Source of the DNA: Pedobacter quisquiliarum
GTDB lineage: Bacteria; Bacteroidota; Bacteroidia; Sphingobacteriales; Sphingobacteriaceae
Reading direction: 5' to 3'
Assembly: GCF_014642175.1 (NCBI RefSeq)
Contig: NZ_BMIL01000002.1
Span: 434,001 to 498,000 of the forward strand
DNA length: 64,000 bases
Part shown: in pieces, positions 16,960-25,633 of the stretch
How the letters are laid out: every line of letters starts with the position of its first letter
Position numbering within the stretch: position 1 is the first letter of the stretch
Made by a program: the position numbers and the translations under genes
The notes under the pieces: model-generated
Databases searched by the model: none
Seen by the model: the letters and a program-made list of their open reading frames with translations, nothing else
Told to the model about the DNA's origin: nothing

Positions 16960-19158
16960 ATGACCATTTCTATATGGAGGTATAGCCATTTAGCATTGGC
17001 TATATCTTCTTTTTTCTTACTAATCCTAGCTTCGGTAACGGGTATAATTCTTGCTTTTGAACCGGTTTCTGCGAACTTACAGCCCTATCGCGTCAAACAC
17101 TTCGATGAACTCAGGCTTGCGGAAACACTTCCGGTATTAAGAACGGCTTACCCCGGCATTACTGAACTTAGCGTTAATTCCCAGGGATTTGTACAAATTA
17201 AAGGTAGTGATGATGAAGGTCAGGAACTGACTGCCTATGTAGATCCCCGTAACGGGAGGGTATTGGGTAAGCCAGTCCCGCAAAGTGCCTTTTTTCAATG
17301 GGTGACCGCTTTACACCGGTCTTTGTTTTTACATGAAACCGGACGCTTTTTTATAGGCTTAACGTCATTCCTACTTTTGCTGATCACTATCTCCGGAACA
17401 ATATTGTTGATTCAGAGACAACGAGGCGTAAGGCGCTTTTTTTCCCGGATAGCCAAGGATGATTCTGCGCAGTATTATCACGTTGTGCTTGGCCGCCTAT
17501 CACTAATTCCAATAATCTTAATTGCGCTTAGTGGCACTTATTTGTCGCTGGTTAGGTTTGAACTAATTGATGTCTCCAAGCATTCGCCTGAAGTGGACTT
17601 TGATGCCATAAAATCTGCACCGCTTAGAAAAACCTCGGAGTTTGAAATATTTAAAACCACGAAGCTTTCTGCCGTAGAATCTATCGCATTCCCTTTTTCA
17701 ACAGACGTTGAAGATTATTACACCCTGAAACTTAAGACCGCTGAAATAGCGGTTAATCAGGTCACAGGAGAAGTTCTGGCACGAGCGGACTATCCAAAGG
17801 CTGTGTCTTTTACCAATCTGAGCCTGGATCTTCATACTGGCCGGGCGAACAGTATATGGGCTATTGTTTTAGCGGTCGCTTCGGTGAACATTCTGGTATT
17901 TATCTATACTGGGTTTGCCATTACCTTAAAAAGACGCTCGAGCCGTACTAAGAATAAGTTTACGGCTGAAGAAAGTAAGTTTGTCATACTGGTAGGTTCT
18001 GAAAATGGCAGTACATTTCGTTTTGCAAAGGCTATTCATAACCAGCTGCTTAAGGCAGGCGAAAAGTCATTTATATCGGAAATGAATAACTATGGCGCTT
18101 TCCCGAAAGCAGCGCATCTGATAGTCGTGACGGCAACTTATGGGCTTGGGGACCCACCCACAAGTGCTGCAAAGTTTAAAGCGATGATCGAAGAATATCC
18201 CCAGCAGCAATCCATTCATTATTCCGTATTAGGCTTTGGATCTAAGGCTTACCCTGAGTTCTGCAAATTCGCCTACGATGTAAACTATTTGCTCTCAGCG
18301 CAGGCATGGGCCTTGTCTGCAACAGATATACACACTGTTAACGACAAGTCGCCGCAAGAATTTAGCTTATGGGCAGAAGCATGGTCGCAGCAATCTGGGG
18401 TGCAGGTGACGGTAGCCCCTGAGTGCTACAGTGGCTATGCTGGAAAAATGGAAAAGCTGCAGACACGTAGTAACTATCCTGAAACAACATTGCCTGGGGA
18501 ATCATTTACGGTAAGCTTGAAGATGAGGAAGAGGCTACCTGTTAAATCGGGTGATCTGATGGCAATCTATCCTTTAAATGACCATCGTGAAAGGTTGTAT
18601 TCCATCGGCGTAATTGATGGAGAAATACGGCTAAACGTAAAATTGCATGAAGGCGGCATCGGCTCTTCGTTCTTAAGGCAATTGAAAGCAGGTCAGATGC
18701 TTAAAGCAAGGATCATTGTCAATAAACACTTTCACTTTCCCAAAGGTGCACCTGAAGTACTTATGATCTCAAATGGGACGGGGATAGCACCCTTTCTTGG
18801 GATGATCAATGAGAACTCAAAACATAAGCCGTGTCATTTGTACTGCGGCTTCCGTGAACATGCTTCTTATGAGCGTTACCGGGCATATTTAGACGATAGT
18901 AAGGCTCAAAGCAAACTTTTAAGTCTTTATCCTGCCTTTTCAAGGGAGACAACAAAACAGTATGTTAGTGATTTGATTGAAAGAGATGCTGACTTTATCG
19001 CTAATCTGCTGAAAAGGGGCGGGGTGATCATGATCTGTGGTTCTTTGGCCATGTTAAAAGACGTGATGGACATCTTAGAAGGTATTTGCCAGTCGCAGAC
19101 TGGGAAAGGGATCAGCTTTTACCAATCACATAATCAGGTATTAACGGACTGTTACTAA
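16960..19158 (+). CDS. PepSY-transmembrane / flavodoxin / ferredoxin-NADP reductase fusion, XusC-like
   Basis: This 732-residue inner-membrane protein joins a PepSY_TM unit to a CPR-type diflavin reductase. Membrane helices lie near 11-31, 130-152, 176-196 and 298-320, with His in RYSHLALA, ALHRSLFLHETG and SLDLHTGR that could hold heme. A flavodoxin domain starts near 340 (VGSENGSTFRFAKA) with TATYGLGDPP. The FAD-binding motif RERLYSI is near 542 and the NADP-binding SNGTGIAPFLG near 604. Electrons would pass from cytoplasmic NAD(P)H through FAD and FMN to the periplasmic side, to reduce siderophore iron or a flavinylated partner. Its stop overlaps that of the convergent apbE by 4 bp. Confidence 0.87.
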   Translation: MTISIWRYSHLALAISSFFLLILASVTGIILAFEPVSANLQPYRVKHFDELRLAETLPVLRTAYPGITELSVNSQGFVQIKGSDDEGQELTAYVDPRNGRVLGKPVPQSAFFQWVTALHRSLFLHETGRFFIGLTSFLLLLITISGTILLIQRQRGVRRFFSRIAKDDSAQYYHVVLGRLSLIPIILIALSGTYLSLVRFELIDVSKHSPEVDFDAIKSAPLRKTSEFEIFKTTKLSAVESIAFPFSTDVEDYYTLKLKTAEIAVNQVTGEVLARADYPKAVSFTNLSLDLHTGRANSIWAIVLAVASVNILVFIYTGFAITLKRRSSRTKNKFTAEESKFVILVGSENGSTFRFAKAIHNQLLKAGEKSFISEMNNYGAFPKAAHLIVVTATYGLGDPPTSAAKFKAMIEEYPQQQSIHYSVLGFGSKAYPEFCKFAYDVNYLLSAQAWALSATDIHTVNDKSPQEFSLWAEAWSQQSGVQVTVAPECYSGYAGKMEKLQTRSNYPETTLPGESFTVSLKMRKRLPVKSGDLMAIYPLNDHRERLYSIGVIDGEIRLNVKLHEGGIGSSFLRQLKAGQMLKARIIVNKHFHFPKGAPEVLMISNGTGIAPFLGMINENSKHKPCHLYCGFREHASYERYRAYLDDSKAQSKLLSLYPAFSRETTKQYVSDLIERDADFIANLLKRGGVIMICGSLAMLKDVMDILEGICQSQTGKGISFYQSHNQVLTDCY

Positions 19159-20147
19159 GATTTAAGCTGCCGATTTTTAAGTTTTAGTGATGGAGATGAA
19201 ATGATTTCTCCATGGTCAGTAATTATAATATACCGGTATTCGGGAAATTGTTTGATGAACCCGAGGGCTGCGTTTTTCCCCAATACCATCATTGATGTAC
19301 TGTATCCATTAGCTGTTTCTGCACTTGGACCAAAAACGGTAACACTGGTTAGGCCTGTAGCCGGATAGCCGGTTACAGGATTTATGATGTGGGCATAGCG
19401 CTTGCCATTGAAAGCAACAAATTTCTCGTAACTACCGGAGGTGACTACGGAGCTTTCGACTAGTGGAACAACAGCAATCAGCGCATTGCTGCGCATCGGA
19501 TTGGTAATGCCGATGGTCCATGCACTTCCATCAGTTTGTTTCCCCCAGGTACTCATGTCTCCGGAACCGTTCACGATCCCGGCTTTAATACCCTTACTTA
19601 ACATCAGTTCGCGGCTTTTATCTGCTGCATAGCCTTCTCCCAATGCCCCAAAACCTATTTTCATGCCTTTTAACTTCAGGAATATGGTGCAGTTGAGGCT
19701 GTCGAGAACAATATTTTTATAGCCAACTTTTTCCACCGACCTGCGGATGGTTCCGGCTGTAGGCATTTCATTCATTGAACCATCGAATTTCCAGATGCGG
19801 TCCATAGCTGCGAAGCTGATATCGAATGCGCCTTTTGTCATCTCGGACAGATGCAGCGCTCTTCGGGTAAGATTAAATACTTCAGGGTCTACTTTCACCG
19901 GCCGGATGCCAGCGTTGCTATTCACCTGTGACACTTGTGATTCAGGCTTCCAGTCGGATATCAGGAACTCTATACGGCTAACTTCACGGATGACCGAGTC
20001 AATATGCCGATCTGCAGACTGCGCGTTTTCGGCGACAATGCTGATTTGCCAGCGACTACCCATAAGTGTAGTAGTGCGATTACGGAGTACTTGTGCCGTG
20101 GTGTAAAAACTCAGAAAAATGAGCAGTGTAGATATTAATAGCCTCAT
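19155..20147 (-). CDS. apbE: FAD:protein FMN transferase ApbE
   Basis: ApbE moves FMN from FAD to a Ser/Thr of exported proteins. The 330-residue product from the ATG at 20147 has a signal peptide (MRLLISTLLIFLSFYTTAQ) and family motifs MGSRWQISI, GALGEGYAADKSRE, IVNGSGDMSTWG and HIINPVTGYPATGL with the metal-binding region after it. A longer start at 20180 adds 11 residues before the signal peptide and is unlikely. It converges on the PepSY reductase, overlapping it by 4 bp, and is the only apbE in the window, so the DUF2271 protein is its most obvious local substrate. Confidence 0.92.
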   Translation of the reverse strand: MRLLISTLLIFLSFYTTAQVLRNRTTTLMGSRWQISIVAENAQSADRHIDSVIREVSRIEFLISDWKPESQVSQVNSNAGIRPVKVDPEVFNLTRRALHLSEMTKGAFDISFAAMDRIWKFDGSMNEMPTAGTIRRSVEKVGYKNIVLDSLNCTIFLKLKGMKIGFGALGEGYAADKSRELMLSKGIKAGIVNGSGDMSTWGKQTDGSAWTIGITNPMRSNALIAVVPLVESSVVTSGSYEKFVAFNGKRYAHIINPVTGYPATGLTSVTVFGPSAETANGYSTSMMVLGKNAALGFIKQFPEYRYIIITDHGEIISSPSLKLKNRQLKS

Positions 20148-20480
20148 AATGGAGCCACTAAAGTATATAAAATAGAGCATATTGTCATTGAGGTCGCTAG
20201 TTGTAGGATCATTAGGTCTCGGGCTGATTTGAATCTATCTTCAGTACACTTAAACCCTCACATGTTAATCAAAATTAAGATCAGGATTACATGGCGCCAT
20301 CAAATTAAATGGGGAGTGTAGTAGACTTTGTAGATTCAAAGGTAGGAGCGTCAATCAGCAACAATATGCTGTAGGATGTGGAATATATTAACATACATCA
20401 ATACTTAAATAAAATGTTGACCCTACCTTTGAACGATCAATTGCGGGTATATGATCTGTATGAAATTTAAATCTTAAAAA
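20148..20480. other. Intergenic region between apbE and the YceI gene
   Basis: These 333 bases hold no supported gene. They must contain the promoters of two divergent genes. On the plus strand TACCTTTG at 20424-20431 matches the -7 consensus TAnnTTTG about 50 bases before the YceI ATG, although no clear -33 element is seen at the right distance. Confidence 0.5.
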
Positions 20481-21152
20481 ATGAAAAAATTACTTTTTGC
20501 GCTTCCTGCGCTTCTTCTCCTGGCATCATGCGGTGGGGCTTCTAATGATAATGCGAAAACAACCAGCGTACAGGCCGTTGCTGAACAAAAAGGGGAAGTG
20601 CTGGCTATCGATACAATTGGAACTATGATAGATTGGAAGGCTACACATAAAGGCGGCCTTGCTCCACGTTGGGGAAAAATTGGTGTAAGTTCGGGAACAG
20701 TTTCCGTGAACAACGACTCATTAAGTGGAGGTGAGTTTATCATAAACATGGGCTCTCTTTTTGTAGATCCAGCCTCTGTAACAGAGAAAGATAAGAAAGC
20801 CAGCGATCTTGCAGGGCACCTGACAAGCGCGGATTTCTTTGATGTTGCCAAATATTCAACAGCAAAATTTGTGATTACAAAAGTTGAACCCTTTACGAAT
20901 GCACAATCATCTAGCCTTATAGCTGACCCTAATTATCTTATTAGTGGAAACCTTACCCTTAAAGACAGTACACTGAATATAACTTTTCCCTCGAAAGTTG
21001 AAATTACTGCGTCGGGTCTTACCGCTTCTGCTAGGTTTGTGATTGATAGATCTGCATGGGGAATTAACTATAAAACTGAAGGTAGTCCTGAAAATTGGAT
21101 TATTTCAAAAGATATAGAAATTGGACTGATACTTAAAGCTAAAAGGAACTAA
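20481..21152 (+). CDS. YceI-family lipoprotein
   Basis: YceI-like proteins are lipocalin-shaped and bind long isoprenoids; many are periplasmic and linked to redox or stress functions. The 223-residue product has a lipobox LASC (Cys17), then a YceI domain (about 45-223) recognised by DWKATHKGG, GTVSVNNDSLSGGEFIINMGSL, LTSADFFDVAKYSTAKFVI and RFVIDRSAWGINY. It is followed by a good intrinsic terminator, so it forms a single-gene unit. Confidence 0.9.
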   Translation: MKKLLFALPALLLLASCGGASNDNAKTTSVQAVAEQKGEVLAIDTIGTMIDWKATHKGGLAPRWGKIGVSSGTVSVNNDSLSGGEFIINMGSLFVDPASVTEKDKKASDLAGHLTSADFFDVAKYSTAKFVITKVEPFTNAQSSSLIADPNYLISGNLTLKDSTLNITFPSKVEITASGLTASARFVIDRSAWGINYKTEGSPENWIISKDIEIGLILKAKRN

Positions 21153-21216
21153 TTTTCTGTTATTGAAGTTAAAACTGGCTGTTACTATCTAGAAAGCATC
21201 ATCTAGTTTATTCTAC

Positions 21217-21254
21217 AAGGGGCTATTCATTTAAAGCGTGCATAGCCTCTTTTT
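21217..21254 (+). terminator. Intrinsic terminator after the YceI gene
   Basis: A 10-bp stem (21217-21226 with 21242-21251, one G-U pair) closes a 15-base loop. The T run at 21250-21254 overlaps the last stem pairs and is followed by TATAT. It lies 65 bases after the YceI stop. Confidence 0.7.
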
Positions 21255-21327
21255 ATATCATGTCTAACTGAATGTTGGAATTTGTCAATTCTTATCCCAG
21301 GTCAATATGTAGACCGAGCAGTCATCG

Positions 21328-21335
21328 TAACTTTG
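21328..21335 (+). promoter_or_regulatory. Candidate -7 element (TAACTTTG) for the pirin gene
   Basis: An exact match to TAnnTTTG, ending 16 bases before the pirin ATG and downstream of the YceI terminator. No convincing -33 element is visible. Confidence 0.4.
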
Positions 21336-21351
21336 TTTAAAATTAAACACA

Positions 21352-22068
21352 ATGGCACAGATAATACTTCACAAAGCAGATACCAGGGGCGGAGCAAATC
21401 ATGGTTGGTTGAAGAGCTTTCATACATTTAGTTTTTCCAGTTACTATAATCCTGAGCGGATACAATTCGGTGCACTCCGTGTGTTGAATGATGACCAGGT
21501 TGATGGTGGTATGGGCTTCGGAGACCATCCGCATGACAATATGGAGATCATTTCCATAGCCCTTGAGGGGAGTTTGCAGCACGAAGATAGCATGGGGAAC
21601 GTAGCTGTTATTGAACCAGGTGAAATCCAGGTGATGAGTGCAGGAACCGGACTTTACCATAAAGAGTTTAATAAACAGGCAGACAAGCCGGTGAAATTCT
21701 TACAAATCTGGGTGTTCCCGAATGAACGCAACGTACAGCCGCGTTACGATCAGCAAAAATACGATTTGGATAGCCATAGGAATGAACTGGTTCAAATTCT
21801 ATCTCCAGATCGGGCTGATGCGGGCGTTTGGATACATCAGAATGCCTGGTTCCATTTGGCCAGGTTTGATCAGGAAAAAGAGCTTAGACATAGTCTACAT
21901 ATGCCAGGAAATGGAATTTACATTTTTGTTTTAAAAGGCGAGGTATCTGTAGCGGGTCAGGAACTTTCCGAACGGGACGGCCTGGGAATCTGGGACACAG
22001 ATACAATTAGTATCAAAGCAAAACCTGGTGCAGAACTGTTGTTAATGGAAGTTCCAATGCAAGTGTAA
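21352..22068 (+). CDS. Pirin-family bicupin protein
   Basis: Pirins are bicupin metal proteins; bacterial YhhW has quercetin 2,3-dioxygenase activity. The 238-residue protein shows the N-terminal family blocks HKADTRGGANHGWLKSFHTF and LRVLNDDQVDGGMGF, then GDHPHDNMEIISI with the metal-binding histidines, and VMSAGTGLYHKEFN. The C-terminal cupin is degenerate, as is usual. The stop overlaps the ATG of the next small gene (TAATG). The physiological substrate is unknown. Confidence 0.93.
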   Translation: MAQIILHKADTRGGANHGWLKSFHTFSFSSYYNPERIQFGALRVLNDDQVDGGMGFGDHPHDNMEIISIALEGSLQHEDSMGNVAVIEPGEIQVMSAGTGLYHKEFNKQADKPVKFLQIWVFPNERNVQPRYDQQKYDLDSHRNELVQILSPDRADAGVWIHQNAWFHLARFDQEKELRHSLHMPGNGIYIFVLKGEVSVAGQELSERDGLGIWDTDTISIKAKPGAELLLMEVPMQV

Positions 22069-22364
22069 TGAGCGTTAACATATTGGTTGTATGTGTAAAT
22101 CAGGATATCCTGAAAGTTATTGTTCGGTTGATAAATGCGAATGAAAATTGGGCTGCAGTAGGCAAGTCTAGTTTACCGGATGCCATTGATGCCTTGCTTG
22201 CAAACCACTTCGAATTATTGTTGATCGGATCTGGTTTTACGGAATCGGAAGAACAGGGAATGGCTGATTATGTACAAAATACCATCCCTGACTTGCGGAT
22301 CGCTAAGCATTATGGGGGAGGAAGCGGGCTTCTTTCTGCTGAAATATACCAAGCGTTATCTTGA
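22068..22364 (+). CDS. Small receiver-like protein without phospho-acceptor
   Basis: The 98-residue product is not assigned to a known family. Its start (NILVVCVNQDILKVIVRLI) and alternating strand/helix pattern resemble a shortened response-regulator receiver domain. However, the acidic pair after strand 1 is Asn-Gln, and strand 3 ends LLLIGSG with no Asp. It is translationally coupled to pirin (1-bp overlap) and ends 5 bp before a metallo-hydrolase gene, so all three are probably one operon. It may be a protein-interaction module. The receiver assignment is a tentative structural guess. Confidence 0.65.
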   Translation: MSVNILVVCVNQDILKVIVRLINANENWAAVGKSSLPDAIDALLANHFELLLIGSGFTESEEQGMADYVQNTIPDLRIAKHYGGGSGLLSAEIYQALS

Positions 22365-22369
22365 AAAAA

Positions 22370-23476
22370 ATGAGTCGTAAGAAAAAGAATCTAATTGTAG
22401 CCAGCTCCGTTGTGCTACTTGTCTTTTTAGCTGGAGTTGCCTGGCAGGTCAATGATCAAATCGGGCAGCGGTACGCCCAAGAGGAAAACATCTCTAAATT
22501 CAAGGATTTAGCTTACTACAGTTCTACGCTTGATGAGTTTGTAAGTCCAGAGCAGATCATATCAGCCAAGGAAAAAACGACTGGAGGAAATCCGGGGTTT
22601 CTAAGGTTTTTTACAAAATCACCCTATGCGCCTCCAACTGACCTGCCGAAAGTAAAGCTTAGGAAGTCGGATTTTTCAAAGGTGCCGTCAGACATCGCCG
22701 TTTACTGGTTTGGGCACTCGGCAGCTTTAATGGAGCTGGATGGGCATCGGATTTTAATCGATCCGGTCTTCGGAAATGCAGGTCCTTTACCTGGAATAAC
22801 CAAGCGTTTTGGAGATGCACCTTTAACGCGTGAAGACCTGCCGCCGATAGATATCTTGTTGATCACACATGATCATTATGATCACCTGGAAACAAAAACC
22901 ATTAAATATTTCGCAGGTACGCAAACCCGGTTCGTCGTTCCTTTAGGTGTTGGCGCGAGATTGAAGGGCTGGGGTGTTCCTGAAAACAGGATTACTGAAC
23001 TTGCGTGGCATGAAAGCTTTAATTTGGAAAGTATAAGTATCACCGCTTGTCCGGGTGTACACTATTCGGGGCGAAGCAATAAGGATAAAAACAAGACACT
23101 TTGGGCCTCTTATGTGCTGAAAGGAAAGGACAGGAATCTATTCTGGAGCGGAGACACAGGTTATAGTGACCACTTTAAACAAATCGGTAATCAATATGGA
23201 CCATTTGATGTCGCCTTTCTTGAGATTGATGCATGGAACAACGGCTGGCCCAATACCCACCTTTTTCCAGAACAAGTTATACAGGTGGTCTCTGATGTTA
23301 AAGCCAAGACGCTCTTTCCAATTCACCTGGCAACGTTCGACCTGGCGCTGCACCCATGGAATGAATCCATACAGGTGGTGTCAGATCTTGCTGAAAAATC
23401 AAATGTAGAAATCATCACGCCTGTGATGGGGCAGAAGATTATTCCAGGCGTGACAAAGACCAGTAAGTGGTGGTAA
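22370..23476 (+). CDS. Membrane-anchored metallo-beta-lactamase-fold hydrolase (NAPE-PLD-like)
   Basis: The 368-residue protein has an N-terminal membrane anchor (about residues 7-28) followed by an MBL-fold domain. The signature LLITHDHYDHLE gives the HxHxDH zinc site, and YWFGHSAALMELDGHRILIDPVFG is the entry block typical of the UlaG/NAPE-PLD group. Later ligands fit ACPGVHYSGR, LFWSGDTGYSDHF and LFPIHLATFDLALHPW. NAPE-PLD cleaves phospholipid head groups in animals; the bacterial substrate is unknown. The ATG at 22370 is preferred over an in-frame TTG at 22361. Confidence 0.86.
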   Translation: MSRKKKNLIVASSVVLLVFLAGVAWQVNDQIGQRYAQEENISKFKDLAYYSSTLDEFVSPEQIISAKEKTTGGNPGFLRFFTKSPYAPPTDLPKVKLRKSDFSKVPSDIAVYWFGHSAALMELDGHRILIDPVFGNAGPLPGITKRFGDAPLTREDLPPIDILLITHDHYDHLETKTIKYFAGTQTRFVVPLGVGARLKGWGVPENRITELAWHESFNLESISITACPGVHYSGRSNKDKNKTLWASYVLKGKDRNLFWSGDTGYSDHFKQIGNQYGPFDVAFLEIDAWNNGWPNTHLFPEQVIQVVSDVKAKTLFPIHLATFDLALHPWNESIQVVSDLAEKSNVEIITPVMGQKIIPGVTKTSKWW

Positions 23477-23542
23477 ATTCTATTTCTGAAGGTATTGGAG
23501 GTACTTTCGTGGATCATCTTCAGTGGTTTATGTATTGACGGA

Positions 23543-23690
23543 GGGAAAGTAGGGTTAACGCTATCAACCTTTGCATTTTAAAGACTGGGAAGCTAAGGCC
23601 ATTCGATTTAGTACGCTTCAGGCGATCTGTGAAGCGCTAGATTGCCAGCCTGGGAAAATCCTGGAGTATGTGAATGAAAAGGAGGTTTGA
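23543..23690 (+). pseudogene. Frameshifted YozG-type (Cro/C1-like) small regulator
   Basis: Three reading frames join into a recognisable C-terminal part of a YozG/HTH_26-type DNA-binding protein: KVGLTLS (23546-23566), NLCILKTGK (23566-23592) and then AKAIRFSTLQAICEALDCQP plus GKILEYVNEKEV to the stop at 23688-23690. The joins each need one lost base, near 23566 and 23592. The intact relatives read NLSILKxGKAKAIRFSTLEAIC. The N-terminal helix is not recoverable. A sequencing error is possible but two events within 30 bases argue for decay. Confidence 0.65.
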
Positions 23691-23702
23691 GGTGGTGTTT
23701 GG

Positions 23703-23769
23703 ATTATCAAGAACTCATCATCAAAAACTGGAAAATAGCGTTTGATTAATGGAATGAGTTCTTGATAAT
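23703..23769. repeat. Perfect 16-bp inverted repeat with 35-base spacer
   Basis: The arm attatcaagaactcat at 23703-23718 is exactly complementary to 23754-23769. No T run follows and no gene is nearby apart from the decayed regulator ending at 23690. The surrounding 23691-24050 has no supported gene. It may be a remnant of a mobile-element end or a transcribed hairpin. Confidence 0.6.
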
Positions 23770-24050
23770 TGGACGGTTAGTTTGAAGCGTAGGTGGTTTG
23801 CAGAGGTGATATTTAGGGAGTCGCTTCCGGCTGATCAAAAATGGAGGGAATAATGAAAAACATAATTAAGAAGATTACCCAATAGCAAAAAGGTCTTTAG
23901 TACTCAGCAGATCCAGATGATTTCTTATTCTTTCAAGAATGTTTCTGTTTTAGGGAACTCAAGAAAGGTTGAACGACAGAATATTTCGATTGCATTTTTT
24001 TTTTTTAGATTTATAAAAATAATAAGCTTAGATCATAATTTATACCCCAG

Positions 24051-24425
24051 ATGGAAGATATACAATTAGACAAGATCAGGGCCTTTATCTATGATGTTGG
24101 TCATGGATACACTTTTTCTTTCCCTTTTTATTTCAAAAGAAGATATATTACCAGGGATACAAAGCTGATATCTGATCTGAGGATCACAGGTGATGATGCC
24201 GATGAATTCTTTATGGAATTTGCAAAGCATTTCAACGTTGATGTGAGCAACTTCAAAATAGGAGATTTTTTCGGCGATGAAGAAGACTACATTACAGCTG
24301 CTATTAAAGATATCTTTAGAGATAAAGAAAGAGGTTTAAAACCCATCACCGTAGGCGATTTAGAAAGAGCAATATTAGCCGGAAGGTTAGACGATAGTAT
24401 ACTGGATTCCAGAAGTCCGCACTAA
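24051..24425 (+). CDS. DUF1493-family protein
   Basis: The 124-residue product fits the DUF1493 family, seen in the segment DTKLISDLRITGDDADEFF followed by MEFAKHFNVDVSNF and the acidic DFFGDEED. The motif of a Gly-Asp-Asp-Ala turn between the first helix and a long amphipathic helix is characteristic. Function is unknown; such proteins are found scattered in accessory regions, where some sit beside toxin-like genes. No signal peptide is present. An A/T-rich leader with a long T run precedes the ATG. Its neighbours are broken genes, so it sits in a decaying accessory stretch. Confidence 0.75.
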   Translation: MEDIQLDKIRAFIYDVGHGYTFSFPFYFKRRYITRDTKLISDLRITGDDADEFFMEFAKHFNVDVSNFKIGDFFGDEEDYITAAIKDIFRDKERGLKPITVGDLERAILAGRLDDSILDSRSPH

Positions 24426-24668
24426 ATATTAAGATGTTTTTTCCGCCCGTACCAATTTTTTTGTATCTAACATTACCCTTGTTAAATTTTCAGGGTTTAA
24501 TTAACATGCGGAAAGTTCTCGTAATTAATTGCCCTTATCAAGAAACGGTCTATTTCTGAGACTATGTAATTCTTTAAACAAAGTGCGGATTATCGCCAAT
24601 AGACCATCGCATCTAAATAAATCAAAAGCTTTACCACCCCGCAGATCTTTTACAGAAATTAAGTTTAA

Positions 24669-24870
24669 CCCTCCCGGAAATCCAACGCGTTTAATGCCTT
24701 TGACGCTGAAGATGTTACATTTGGTTTTTCACCAGAGGAAATCAACTGGCAGCTAGTACAAGAATATGACTATCCTATTAGCTTCAACTTTCAAGTAGGT
24801 GAAATTGACGATAACCGGGGACGGTGATTGGAAAATCAGCGAAGCTAGTTATCAACAATTAGTATTCTAA
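24669..24870 (+). pseudogene. Remnant of an unidentified protein gene with a frameshift
   Basis: A frame without a start codon encodes FNAFDAEDVTFGFSPEEINW and then QLVQEYDYPISFNFQVGEI, which has protein-like composition. It stops at 24825-24827, directly after a run of four G. Shifting frame there continues as GDGDWKISEASYQQLVF to a stop at 24868-24870. The upstream part is blocked by a stop at 24666. I do not recognise the family. The rest of 24426-24937 contains no supported gene. Confidence 0.4.
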
Positions 24871-24937
24871 ACTAACTTTTTAATATAACTTAACGAACTA
24901 GAAACACAATCCTATAAACTCATAAAGTACCTCTCAG

Positions 24938-25633
24938 ATGAAAATAAAAATCTTATCAACTATACTCCTAATTTTTGGTATGTACAGCGCCAATGGACAG
25001 TTTAAATTGTCTCAGAACTTCGTAGGCATACCGATTGAAACAAAAAATACAGATGGTTTTGTAGGAGATAAATACCTTTACCCAGACTGGATGACCGGGC
25101 ACGTTCTGCAGGAAGATGGCAAACATATTAATGACATGTCTTTGAAATACGATTTATACAACGACATAGTTATATTTAATTCGACTGATAATGTTCCAAT
25201 GGCCTTTAAGTATCCTCTCAAAGAGTTTCAGCTTATGCATAAGAAATCGCTGGCAGAACCATTTTCGCTATTTAAAAATGGCTTTCCTCCATTCGGTAAG
25301 TATACGGCTAAAAGTTTTTACCAGGTGCTAACTGAAGGGAAAACAACCTTAGTTAAAAAACCATATAAATCCATTATTGAAAGTATGCCATATGGTGAAT
25401 CTGAACTTAAGAAGACCTTTGGCTTTAATGAGCTTTATTTTTTGCATCATAATGGGCAAATGGTAAAAATTCAAAAGAACAAAAGTTCAGTGCTAGAAGT
25501 ATTTGAAGATAAGAAATCAGAATTGATCGAGTTTATTAAGGATAAGAAATTAGGTATGAAATCTGATCCAGATCTTGTAGCTGTGGTTAACCAATATAAT
25601 GCGCTGAAAGGTCACGCCTCTGTGTCCAGATAG
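24938..25633 (+). CDS. Exported protein of unknown function
   Basis: The 231-residue product has a clear signal peptide (MKIKILSTILLIFGMYSANG, cleavage before Gln21) and no recognised domain. The mature part contains the segments FVGDKYLYPDWMTGHVLQED and NDIVIFNSTDNVPMAFKYPL and a lysine-rich C-terminal helix region ending in a short polar tail. Sequences of this style are common as orphan exported proteins in Sphingobacteriaceae. A/T content is higher than in the core genes. The gene is isolated between broken genes. Confidence 0.7.
   Translation: MKIKILSTILLIFGMYSANGQFKLSQNFVGIPIETKNTDGFVGDKYLYPDWMTGHVLQEDGKHINDMSLKYDLYNDIVIFNSTDNVPMAFKYPLKEFQLMHKKSLAEPFSLFKNGFPPFGKYTAKSFYQVLTEGKTTLVKKPYKSIIESMPYGESELKKTFGFNELYFLHHNGQMVKIQKNKSSVLEVFEDKKSELIEFIKDKKLGMKSDPDLVAVVNQYNALKGHASVSR

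Noticed and set aside
24529..24756. 75-codon open frame in the decayed region
   Set aside because: Rich in basic and proline residues without pattern; the protein-like frame in this stretch is a different one (24669-24870).
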